Positions 32,077 through 40,343 of a DNA stretch of 64,000 nt are shown here, one piece after another (positions within the stretch are counted from its first letter, which is position 1; the number at the start of each line of letters is the position of its first letter). The DNA comes from Methylohalomonas sp964522485 (GTDB lineage: Bacteria; Pseudomonadota; Gammaproteobacteria; Methylohalomonadales; Methylohalomonadaceae), in the NCBI GenBank assembly GCA_964522485.1, contig CAZFUS010000003.1, positions 1-64,000 of the forward strand, in the 5' to 3' direction. Below the pieces are notes generated by a model. The model ran no database searches. It had not been told where the DNA came from and was given only the letters and a program-made list of their open reading frames with translations. The translations under genes and the position numbers were made by a program.

Positions 32077-32374
32077 CGGCGGCCTGCGGTCGCGATTCAT
32101 GCTGGAACCGGTGCGCCGCCCGGCATTCAGTCACGAGACCCTCAGGCACGAATCGCAATGCCAGAAATATCAGCAGCGGTACAATTACCAGATCATCAAG
32201 TTGGCCGAGCAGCGGTATCCAGTCCGGTATCAGGTCCAGCGGTGACAGCAGGTAGGCGAGTGCCAACCCCAGCAGCCAGCGTGTCAGCCGCGGTGTACGC
32301 GGATGTTTCAGTACGCGGCGATAGACATGGATCTCGGTTTTGACAGTGGCGACGAGCTGTTGCCAGCGATGCAT
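31958..32374 (-). CDS. DUF1232 (YkvA-like) small membrane protein
   Basis: A 138-residue protein. Its core ALAYLLSPLDLIPDWIPLLG followed by QLDDLVIVPLLIFLALRFVP is the DUF1232 signature, with two hydrophobic helices separated by the conserved D-x-I-P-D turn. The remaining 55 residues are low-complexity, rich in Ala, His and Arg, and are antisense to the end of mtfA; they look like read-through of a lost stop rather than conserved sequence. The ATG at 32374 gives the usual short amphipathic start. Function unknown. Confidence 0.75.
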   Translation of the reverse strand: MHRWQQLVATVKTEIHVYRRVLKHPRTPRLTRWLLGLALAYLLSPLDLIPDWIPLLGQLDDLVIVPLLIFLALRFVPEGLVTECRAAHRFQHESRPQAAASGHSTVSARDPDGKTAQAAGIHRENRAATPPAVRKSIH

Positions 32375-32383
32375 GAGTGGTCA

Positions 32384-32469
32384 GTGAAAAGTGAAGAGTG
32401 ATAAGACGTATTGAAAGGTTCCCTCCAGGTGCCAATTTTTTATTTTACCCTTCACTTTTCACCACTCAC
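32384..32469. repeat. Intergenic inverted repeat with GTGAA-type arms
   Basis: GTGAAAAGTGAAGAGTG (32384-32400) is complementary to CCTTCACTTTTCAC (32449-32462) and its flanks, with a loop of about 40-50 bases. It lies between the DUF1232 start and the ybdD stop. It resembles the repeats at 57405 and 28279 in arm composition and layout. Confidence 0.55.
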
Positions 32470-32474
32470 GTATT

Positions 32475-32666
32475 TCAACAACACCGATTCGGGCGGTTCC
32501 ACTTGCGCTGTTCTTCGGCAATGAAAAAGTCGCGCCGGCTCAACGGTGGCCCTTCACCCGGATCGTGCTCCCGGTACCAGTGATCGAGATAGCGCTGGTA
32601 GGCATCCTCACCGGTCAGTCTCTGAATAAACTGACGGATTGTCAGCAATCGCTTCTTCATGATCAT
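32475..32666 (-). CDS. ybdD: YbdD/YjiX family protein
   Basis: A 63-residue cytosolic protein (DUF466) with the conserved GEDAYQRYLDHW and the highly conserved C-terminus FFIAEEQRKWNRPNRCC. YbdD-type genes are regularly the second gene after cstA-type pyruvate/peptide carriers, as here. The ATG at 32666 overlaps the cstA TGA (TGATG), a sign of coupling; an ATG at 32660 is possible. Confidence 0.9.
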   Translation of the reverse strand: MIMKKRLLTIRQFIQRLTGEDAYQRYLDHWYREHDPGEGPPLSRRDFFIAEEQRKWNRPNRCC

Positions 32667-34732
32667 CACTGCTCTGTGGCCAGTTCGGTGCGTACGTAGG
32701 GTGCTTCCGATGTCGGCCGCCGACGGCGGCCGGTAATTTCACCATAACAGACCCGGACGGTTTCGATCACCAGCACCCAGGTCGTGATCAGGAAGAATAC
32801 GGTCATAAAGGCGTTCAGGCGGTCATTGAATATGAGCTGCGGCGCCTGAGCAGCCATCTCCGGAGACAACAGGCCGGTATCCAGCTTGTCCTGCAGGCTC
32901 TGTGCGTGAGCCAGGAAGCCGACACGGGTTTCGGTACTGAAGAGTTTCTCCCATGCCGCAGTAGTGGTGACGGTGATCAGCCAGACCAGTGGCAGGCCTG
33001 TGACCCAGACGTAACGCAACTTGCCGGATTTGATCAGGATGGTAGTACAGACACACAGCGCTATTGCCGCCAGCATCTGGTTGGAAATGCCGAACAGCGG
33101 CCACAAACTGTTGATGCCGCCGAGCGGATCAATCGTACCCATGTACAGGAAATAGCCCCAGGCGCCGACTACCAGCGCCGATGACATCAGTACGCCGGGA
33201 TACCAGCTTGTTTCGCCGAACTTCGGCCAGACGTTGCCGATCAGGTCCTGCAGCATAAAGCGGGCAACGCGGGTGCCGGCATCCAGCGTTGTGAGGATGA
33301 ACAGCGCCTCGAACATGATGGCGAAGTGATACCAAAGCGCCGGCAGGGCAGTACCGAAGGCTCCGGCGAAAATGCTCGCCATACCGACGGCCAGAGATGG
33401 CGCGCCGCCGGTGCGGGCGAACAGGGTTTCCTCACCCATGCTGGCGGCCAGACTGTTCATCTGTTCCATGGTCACGGGAAAGCCCATGGCGGTGATCGCA
33501 TTGACGGCATCGGCACCGGTCCCGACGATACCGGGCGGACTGTTGATCGCAAAGTACACGCCGGGTTCCAGCACACAAGCAGCGACCATTGCCATGATGC
33601 CGACAAACGATTCCATCATCATTCCGCCATAACCGATGAAACGCGCCTCGCGTTCATTGCTGATCATTTTCGGCGTCGTGCCGGAAGCGATCAGTGAATG
33701 GAAACCCGAAATCGCACCGCAGGCGATGGTAATGAATACAAACGGAAACAGCTTGCCGGCAAAGATCGGGCCGGTACCATCGATGAACTGTGTCAGTGCC
33801 GGCATCTTCACCTCGGGCTGGACGATGAGAATGGCGATTGCCAGGGCGATAATGGTACCGATCTTCATGAACGTGGAGAGATAGTCACGCGGCGCCAGCA
33901 GCAGCCACACTGGCAGTACCGCCGCGGCGAAGCCATAGCCGATGATCATCAGTGCCAGTGTCGGACCGTCATAGTTGAACCAGTGACCGATACCCCAGTC
34001 TTCGACCCAGCCGCCGCCAACCACCGCCAGCATCAGCAGGACGACACCGATCAGCGTGGCTTCGAGCACCCGTCCGGGACGGATGTTGCGCATGTACAGG
34101 CCGATGAGAATAGCGATTGGTATGGTGGCGCCCACCGTAGCCGTTCCCCAGGGGCTGTGCTTCATGGCATTGACCACCACCAGGCCGAGCACGGCGATCA
34201 GAATGACCATGATCGCCATGACACCGATCAGCGCGACCCCGCCTCCCAGGGGGCCGAGTTCGTCACGTGCCATCTGGCCGAGTGAGCGGCCGTTACGGCG
34301 TATGGAGAAAAACAGCGTGACGAAATCCTGCACGCAACCGCCGAGCACGGCGCCGACCAGAATCCAGATCGTACCGGGCAGGTAACCGAACTGTGCGGCC
34401 AGCGTCGGGCCGATGAGCGGTCCGGGGCCGGATATGGCGGCGAAGTGGTGACCGAAAACGATCCACTTGTTGGTCGGCAGATAGTCACGCCCGTTGTCGA
34501 AGCGTTCCGCCGGTGTCGCGCGCGTCGCATCCAGTGCCAGCACTCTGGCAGCAATAAATGCGCTGTAGAAACGGTAGGCGATAGCGTAGACGCAGACAGC
34601 TGCGACAATGAACCAGACGCTGTTGATGGATTCACCGCGGCTGAGCGCGATGCCGCCCACAGCCGCAGCGCCGAGAACGGCCACCAGTAACCAGCCAAAG
34701 AGTTTTAACCAGCCAATGCTTAAACGCGGCAT
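32666..34732 (-). CDS. cstA: CstA-type carbon-starvation carrier
   Basis: A 688-residue inner-membrane protein with about 16-18 helices. Family motifs: GHHFAAISGPGPLIGPTLAA, GGCVQDFVTLFFSIRRNGRS, and FGTALPALWYHFAIMFEALF. E. coli relatives CstA and BtsT are starvation-induced carriers, BtsT a pyruvate/proton symporter. The start is uncertain: an ATG at 34780 would add 16 residues, but the ATG at 34732 gives the typical short polar start. It precedes ybdD with overlapping codons. Confidence 0.92.
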   Translation of the reverse strand: MPRLSIGWLKLFGWLLVAVLGAAAVGGIALSRGESINSVWFIVAAVCVYAIAYRFYSAFIAARVLALDATRATPAERFDNGRDYLPTNKWIVFGHHFAAISGPGPLIGPTLAAQFGYLPGTIWILVGAVLGGCVQDFVTLFFSIRRNGRSLGQMARDELGPLGGGVALIGVMAIMVILIAVLGLVVVNAMKHSPWGTATVGATIPIAILIGLYMRNIRPGRVLEATLIGVVLLMLAVVGGGWVEDWGIGHWFNYDGPTLALMIIGYGFAAAVLPVWLLLAPRDYLSTFMKIGTIIALAIAILIVQPEVKMPALTQFIDGTGPIFAGKLFPFVFITIACGAISGFHSLIASGTTPKMISNEREARFIGYGGMMMESFVGIMAMVAACVLEPGVYFAINSPPGIVGTGADAVNAITAMGFPVTMEQMNSLAASMGEETLFARTGGAPSLAVGMASIFAGAFGTALPALWYHFAIMFEALFILTTLDAGTRVARFMLQDLIGNVWPKFGETSWYPGVLMSSALVVGAWGYFLYMGTIDPLGGINSLWPLFGISNQMLAAIALCVCTTILIKSGKLRYVWVTGLPLVWLITVTTTAAWEKLFSTETRVGFLAHAQSLQDKLDTGLLSPEMAAQAPQLIFNDRLNAFMTVFFLITTWVLVIETVRVCYGEITGRRRRPTSEAPYVRTELATEQ

Positions 34733-34937
34733 GATTGTGTAATCGTTATTAACAGTCGCCACAGTCGCAGCGACCGGCATGCGTGTCAGCCAAATCTTAC
34801 AAAAGTCGGCCGCAGTTTAATGATTAGCGGGCCGTTTGGGTACCCGCAGACTTTTGCCCGGCCACGACCGAGTCCGTATGATGCCACAGTCCGCCGCACA
34901 ACACTCTCACGGGGCATCTGGCTAGAAGGAGGACAGC

Positions 34938-35391
34938 GTGAACGCGGTGCTACTGGGCGTTATCATTTATGTGGTTGTGCAGTTGGCTGTCGGCCTGCTG
35001 GTCTCGCGGCATATCACCAGCGAAACGGACTATCTGCTGGCCGGCCGGCGGCTGGGGCTGGGTCTGGGACTGGCCACCTTTACCGTATTCGCGACCTGGT
35101 TCGGCGCCGAGACCGTCGTGGGCTCGGCAGGTAATATCTACAGTACCGGCCTGACCGGTGATACCGCCGAGCCGTTCGCCTATGCGCTTTGTCTTGTTCT
35201 TCTCGGGTTGTATTTCGCCGCCCGCCTGTGGCGCAATCAGTACGTGTGCGATCATCTGGTTTATCGGTGAGTACATCGCCGACTGGACGACGCCTTATAT
35301 GATTTCACTGGTCAGCGCATTGCTGGCCTATATGCTGATGGCCTGGCTTGAGCGAGGTCGCATCGGAACAAGCCAGAGATTGCCGATCTGA
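34938..35391 (+). pseudogene. Wrecked sodium:solute symporter gene
   Basis: A GTG at 34938 with a perfect AGGAGG site starts a good N-terminus of an SSS-family carrier (VGLLVSRHITSETDYLLAGR, then GLATFTVFATWFGAETVVGS), but the frame stops at 35270 after 110 residues, where family members have about 450-500. A second frame then gives a membrane-like C-terminus (DWTTPYMISLVSALLAYMLM) ending at 35391. A large internal deletion plus a frameshift best explain this. The region between cstA and the DASS gene holds nothing else. Confidence 0.78.
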
Positions 35392-35425
35392 GTAATCGTC
35401 CAACCATCATGTCGGTACACGAATC

Positions 35426-36901
35426 TTGACTGCGTCTGCACAGGCAAGCCGGCGACAAGCGATCGGTCGCTGGGCCGGACTTGTTGCGTTTCTGCTGGTC
35501 CTGATGGTTCCTGCGCCGGCCGGCATGTCCACTGCCGGACAGGCTGTCGCCGCGGTGACGGTATTGATGGCGATCTGGTGGATTACCGAGGCACTGCCGA
35601 TTGCTGCAACGGCGCTGCTGCCAATGGTGCTGTTTCCGCTCCTGGATGTGACTTCGCCGGCATCGGTGACTGCCGCCTACGGCCATCACCTGGTGTTTCT
35701 GTTTCTGGGCGGTTTCATGATCGCCGTGACGCTGGAACGCTGGAATCTGCACCGGCGACTGGCGTTGCACACCATACACTGCGTGGGGACCGGACCACGG
35801 CGGATACTGCTTGGTTTCATGCTGGCGACTGCGTTTCTGTCCATGTGGATCAGCAATACCGCGACGGTGATGATGATGGTGCCCATCGCCAGCGCGGTGG
35901 CGATGCAGATCAGCGGTAGCGCTGCCGATCACGAAGACGTTACAAACAGCCACCAGTTCGGTACGGCCCTGATGCTGGGTATTGCCTACGCTGCATCGAT
36001 CGGCGGTATTGCCACGCTGATCGGGACACCGCCGAATGCCATCCTTGCCGGCATGGTCGAGCAGCTGTACGGCACCCGCATCAGTTTCACTGACTGGATG
36101 GCTTTCGGCTTGCCGCTGGCCATGGTGTTTCTGGCCCTGGCCTGGCTGTATCTGGCTTATTGCTTCCGCCGCGTCAAGGCAGGGGAGGGCCTCGGGCAAA
36201 TCGGGGTTATTGAAACGGAGCTGCGCCAGATGGGATCGATGGGCCACGCCGAACGCCGCGTCATGATTGTGTTTGCCGGTGTGGCAACCATCTGGATCCT
36301 GCGCGGCCTGATCGAGACGGATATCGGCGCCCGCGTAGAGGATTCAACCGTGGCGGTGGCAGGGGCACTGGCACTGTTTCTGTTGCCGGCCGGCGATGGC
36401 CGCCGGCTGCTCGACTGGGACACGGCCAAACGTATTCCCTGGGGCGTACTGCTGCTGTTCGGCGGTGGTTTTGCGCTGGCGGGCGGCTTTGAGCAGAGTG
36501 GATTATCCACCTGGTTCGGTCAGCAGCTCCAGGTTTTTGATAAAACGAACCCGATACTGGTTATCGCGATCGTTGCCACGCTGGTCAAGTTCCTGACCGA
36601 GGTGACATCGAATACCGCGACGGCGACGCTATTGATACCCATCATGGCCGGCTTTGCCGAAGCAGCTGGTCTGCATCCCTTCATGTTGATGGTGACGACC
36701 GCCGTTTCCGCTTCACTGGCCTTCATGCTGCCGGTGGCTACTCCGCCGAATGCCATCGTGTTCGGCACACCCTACGTCACCATACCGACGATGGCCCGGG
36801 CAGGCCTGTGGCTGAATCTGGTTGGAATACCACTGACAACCGTGATGATTGTCGTCTGGTTGCCGTGGGTCTGGAACATTCCGCTGGTCATCGCACCGTG
36901 A
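35426..36901 (+). CDS. DASS-family (SLC13) anion transporter
   Basis: A 491-residue secondary carrier with about 12 helices. Both SNT motifs of the family, which bind sodium and substrate, are present: MWISNTATVMMMVPIA and EVTSNTATATLLIPI, as are IGTPPNAI and ATPPNAIVFGT. The family moves di- or tricarboxylates or sulfate with sodium; the substrate is not fixed by sequence. The start at TTG 35426 is uncertain, since no ribosome site is visible and the first ATGs (residues 27 and 34) would cut helix 1. Confidence 0.88.
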   Translation: MTASAQASRRQAIGRWAGLVAFLLVLMVPAPAGMSTAGQAVAAVTVLMAIWWITEALPIAATALLPMVLFPLLDVTSPASVTAAYGHHLVFLFLGGFMIAVTLERWNLHRRLALHTIHCVGTGPRRILLGFMLATAFLSMWISNTATVMMMVPIASAVAMQISGSAADHEDVTNSHQFGTALMLGIAYAASIGGIATLIGTPPNAILAGMVEQLYGTRISFTDWMAFGLPLAMVFLALAWLYLAYCFRRVKAGEGLGQIGVIETELRQMGSMGHAERRVMIVFAGVATIWILRGLIETDIGARVEDSTVAVAGALALFLLPAGDGRRLLDWDTAKRIPWGVLLLFGGGFALAGGFEQSGLSTWFGQQLQVFDKTNPILVIAIVATLVKFLTEVTSNTATATLLIPIMAGFAEAAGLHPFMLMVTTAVSASLAFMLPVATPPNAIVFGTPYVTIPTMARAGLWLNLVGIPLTTVMIVVWLPWVWNIPLVIAP

Positions 36902-36911
36902 TGTTAATGTT

Positions 36912-37469
36912 TCACTCCAGTTCAAGCAGAAGCTGGCCATGGTGTTTATAACACAGGTTGGTTCCCTCCCAGGCCGCCGCCGGATGCACCTGATGCGGCT
37001 GTGGTGCAGCGGTTGCGAGGATATGCCGGACTTCATATCCGGATAATTGCAGATAATCGGACAGCAGCGATCGATGACAACGGACCGGATCATTTTCGGC
37101 GCACATCAGCGCGGCCGGCTCGGCAGCAATTTGCAGCAGCCCGGTAATGCCATCGCGGAAAGTCTCGCTGCGCATGTGTATCGCAAAACGCCGTAATGCA
37201 CCTGCCGGCAAAGCGGCGTAATCAGCGTCACTATCAGCCGCCGTTGCAGCGCGCCGGCCACCGAACACTTCACCCAGCCAGTGATAGCCGATGCCGCACT
37301 CTGTCAGCGATCGTTCGAGCCCGGGGCGATTGAAATGCGGCAGCCGACGGGAGCCGGGGTGACGGCGAATATCGACGAGCTGGCGAATGGCGTGTGCCTG
37401 GAGCAGCGCCATGAACGCCGTCAGGGGATAGTTGCTATGGCCGATGGTGTAAATGACCCGGGCAGGCAT
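36912..37469 (-). CDS. DUF488 family protein
   Basis: A 185-residue cytosolic protein with family hallmarks: YTIGHSNYPLTAFMALL at the start, QLVDIRRHPGSRRLPHFN, and ALMCAENDPVRCHRSLLSDY with its Cys and His. DUF488 proteins have no settled function. The last residues are His/Gln-rich. It converges on the DASS gene with 10 bp between stops. Confidence 0.85.
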   Translation of the reverse strand: MPARVIYTIGHSNYPLTAFMALLQAHAIRQLVDIRRHPGSRRLPHFNRPGLERSLTECGIGYHWLGEVFGGRRAATAADSDADYAALPAGALRRFAIHMRSETFRDGITGLLQIAAEPAALMCAENDPVRCHRSLLSDYLQLSGYEVRHILATAAPQPHQVHPAAAWEGTNLCYKHHGQLLLELE

Positions 37470-37503
37470 GTTTCAAGCTCAGGCACAGAGATGGGGGCAG
37501 CTT

Positions 37504-39486
37504 TCAGGTAATTTCGTAGGACTCAACCAGTGTGCCGCCAATCTGGTCAACCGGCGCCCCGATGAAGAAGCCCATGGCGAAATCGGCGCCGCAACTGATG
37601 GCCTCGGTCAGCATGGCGGAATTCTCGATAAATGTGGATACCAGTAGCGCGTTGTGCTGCTTTATTTTCGTGACCAGAGTTGAGGAGCTATCCGAATCCG
37701 ACTGCTTTTCCGGCAACTCGTCCAACAGTGACTGGCGAACCTCGTATACATCGAAGAGCCTGTTGTTCACACACTGTTCCAGCTGCTCAAGACTCTCGAA
37801 GGAAGTAATGGCAAAACGAAAGCCGTAAGTCTGGCGCAGATATTTGAACAGTGCATCTACCTGCTTCTGCCTGGAAAGATAGGTGGTCGCTGCTACTTCA
37901 AGGACGATCGACTCGCAGGGTTCCTTGCTGCCCGCCTTTTTCATCAGCTTATTCTGCAGCCAGGTAAAAAGATTGGCATCGGCGAAGGATTCACCACTGA
38001 TTTTTACAAAGAGTGTGTATGAATGATCCTGGTGTTTCATGACATGAAGCATCCGCCCGACACTTTCCCGCAACATCCAGCGGTCCAGCAATTGCTGATT
38101 GCGGACAGTCATCAGGCTCTTGATCACCTGGTCGGCCTCGATGATGGAGCCATCGGTGTTCACCATACGCACGAAAACGCTGAACATTTCTGCATCAATC
38201 GCGGCGGCGGTATCCGATAATGGCATGATCGGTTGAAAGTACTGCAGCACCCGGTTGTCATTGAAAGCCTGCAGGATATCGAATTCATCTGCTTTCGGTG
38301 CTCCCATGTCGCCCTCAGCCAGTTCTACTGAACGGATTTCGCTGGCGGCTTTACTGGTCTGTTTCTCGATCGGCAGTTCGAGCGTCAGTTCCAGAATATT
38401 ATTTTCGGTTTCAGGTTCCAGCGGTGGTGGGGATTTCTGTGCCGGTTGTTCTGATTTGGCTCCGAGTTGGGGCGCCTTTTCGGGCGCCGGTTTCTTATTC
38501 ATTACCGGTGACTGTCGTACGGGCGGTTGCTTCTGGCAGGGGTCGGCCCTGGCCGCCGGTGGCACCGTTTCCGGGCTGTGGATCTCGAAGCCATCTCCGC
38601 CCCGGTCACGCACCGTCTGACAGGCAAGCCGGGCATTGCGGATGATATCGTTGGCGGTAAGGGGGCCGTCCTTCAGACGTACCACACCGATACTTACGGT
38701 GATCGGGATCGCTTCGCCTTCATGGTCGTAGGGATGACCGGCTAACACGTCCTTCAGCCGGGCAATCTCTGCTTCCAGTGACTGCGACGCGCCCGGTTCG
38801 AACAGCAGGCCGACCGTGGCATCACTCATGCGCGTGATGCTGGCCTTGTAGGCGGGATCGTTGAATGCATCAAACGTCAGGCTGGCTATATGCCGCAGTA
38901 TGTCATCCTGTACGATAAGACCGCGTTCATCCCCCAGCGCGGTATAACCATCGAGTTCCAGCAGAAAAAACACCGAATCCGGCTGTTGCGATTGTGTTGC
39001 CTGCTCCAGATTCGTGTAGAATAGAGCTTTATTGAAAGACTGGATACCGTGAGTATTCAGCGACTGCCGTTCACGCGCTTGCCGGTGATTTTCGACTGCA
39101 TCGATGATCGACTGCTTGAGGCGCGGTGCGGTGATGTCCTGTTTGCGCATGTAATCCTGGACGCCGGTTTTCATCGCCCGCACGGCGATCTCCTCGCTGC
39201 CTTTGCCGGTCAACATGATCACGGGCGGAAAATTATCCTGTTTCTTCCATACGTTCAGTAGCTCAAGCCCGTTTTGTTCCTCACTGAGCAGATAATCCAG
39301 GATGATCAAGTCACAGCCTGTCCAGTCGAATGTCGATGGCGGCGGACCATTCATGGCGGGGTCGTATTCCTCGACTTTGACACCGGAGAGGGTCTGATTG
39401 ATGTGGCGGGCGATGAGCTGACGGGAAGATTCGTCATCGTCGATAATCAGGATGGTCTTGAGCGTGCTCGTCACGGTACTTCCCAT
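37504..39486 (-). CDS. REC-GGDEF-EAL protein with degenerate output domains
   Basis: A 660-residue cytosolic protein. The receiver domain keeps IIDDDESS, acceptor Asp in LIILDYLLSEEQNG, and the Lys (MRKQDI). The following domain is GGDEF-like (TNLEQATQSQQPDSVFFLLE, SIGVVRLKDGPLTANDII) but the signature loop is replaced by RMSDATVGLLF. After a Pro/Glu-rich linker, the EAL-like domain (YFQPIMPL) has AEMFSVFVRM in place of EALLR and lacks the later catalytic acidic motifs. It therefore probably binds rather than makes or cleaves c-di-GMP, as FimX does. The ATG at 39486 is chosen over an upstream in-frame start at 39567. Confidence 0.82.
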   Translation of the reverse strand: MGSTVTSTLKTILIIDDDESSRQLIARHINQTLSGVKVEEYDPAMNGPPPSTFDWTGCDLIILDYLLSEEQNGLELLNVWKKQDNFPPVIMLTGKGSEEIAVRAMKTGVQDYMRKQDITAPRLKQSIIDAVENHRQARERQSLNTHGIQSFNKALFYTNLEQATQSQQPDSVFFLLELDGYTALGDERGLIVQDDILRHIASLTFDAFNDPAYKASITRMSDATVGLLFEPGASQSLEAEIARLKDVLAGHPYDHEGEAIPITVSIGVVRLKDGPLTANDIIRNARLACQTVRDRGGDGFEIHSPETVPPAARADPCQKQPPVRQSPVMNKKPAPEKAPQLGAKSEQPAQKSPPPLEPETENNILELTLELPIEKQTSKAASEIRSVELAEGDMGAPKADEFDILQAFNDNRVLQYFQPIMPLSDTAAAIDAEMFSVFVRMVNTDGSIIEADQVIKSLMTVRNQQLLDRWMLRESVGRMLHVMKHQDHSYTLFVKISGESFADANLFTWLQNKLMKKAGSKEPCESIVLEVAATTYLSRQKQVDALFKYLRQTYGFRFAITSFESLEQLEQCVNNRLFDVYEVRQSLLDELPEKQSDSDSSSTLVTKIKQHNALLVSTFIENSAMLTEAISCGADFAMGFFIGAPVDQIGGTLVESYEIT

Positions 39487-39716
39487 CAATACTACTCCGC
39501 CTGTTCTATCCTGCAGTCCGTGTTCATGCCTGGATGCACCGGGGGTCGGCCACGCGGCAACAGGCATTATTGATCATGTGATCCCGTACATCATGCTTTA
39601 GTGCGTGCCATAGCTCAACAAGCTGCGTCAATCACAGCTGTTAGGCGACGCGCCCATGCGCGGGCAATCATGCAGGGCGGGCGCGGGTGGGCGTTGCGAC
39701 AGCGAGGTCGAGAAAG

Positions 39717-40343
39717 TTACACGCTGGTGGGTTTGCGACCGAGATACAGGCAGTACTGCCAGAGTCCGCCGTAGGCCCGGCAGATGCTGGATTCGACCGG
39801 CGTCAGTGATGCATCAAGGCGGTGCAGAAGGTGCTTGCCGATGCGGACATGATGCAGTGCCATCCAGCGCGCGAACCATGTATCGCCGGCACCGTGAAAA
39901 TCCACCAGGCCGACGCAGCCGCCTGGACTGAGGTCGGCATGCATCGCGGCAATTGCCTGCTCCCAGCCGGGATTGAACATCGACAGACTGTACGCGGCTA
40001 CTATCAGATCAAAGCCTCGCCCGGTGTCCAGCGGTTTGTCGTAGGCCACCTGCCGCAGGCAGGCCGTGGCGCCCAGTTTGCGACGGGCGATGTCCAGCAT
40101 ATCGGCCGATCGATCTACGCCGTGCAGTTCGGCGGCTGGAAACAACCGGCGCAGGTAGATGAGGTTGTGGCCGGTCCCGCAGCCGACTTCGAGCACACGG
40201 CGCGGGTGGCAATGGCGCACCGCCAGGTCGAGCAGAGCCGTGCGGCCGAACAGGAAACTCCAGCGGGTCCGGTCGTAGATACGCGCCTGCTGGCGGTAAT
40301 AACCTTCCACCGTACCGGCAAACGGGTTCAGGCCGAAGCTCAA
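39717..40343 (-). CDS. btaB: Diacylglycerylhomoserine N-methyltransferase
   Basis: A 208-residue SAM-dependent methyltransferase: VLEVGCGTGHNLIYLRR (motif I), ELHGVDRSADML (motif II), VGLVDFHGAGDTWF. Its place right after btaA, with a TTGA overlap (TTG start at 40343, btaA TGA at 40342-40340), identifies it as BtaB, which trimethylates diacylglycerylhomoserine to the betaine lipid DGTS. It acts at the inner membrane. No ATG gives the expected N-terminus. Confidence 0.85.
   Translation of the reverse strand: MSFGLNPFAGTVEGYYRQQARIYDRTRWSFLFGRTALLDLAVRHCHPRRVLEVGCGTGHNLIYLRRLFPAAELHGVDRSADMLDIARRKLGATACLRQVAYDKPLDTGRGFDLIVAAYSLSMFNPGWEQAIAAMHADLSPGGCVGLVDFHGAGDTWFARWMALHHVRIGKHLLHRLDASLTPVESSICRAYGGLWQYCLYLGRKPTSV

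Noticed and set aside
35312..36247. Minus-strand open frame of 311 codons
   Set aside because: Wholly antisense to the DASS transporter; composition is rich in His, Gln and Arg with no domain, as expected of a mirror frame of hydrophobic codons.
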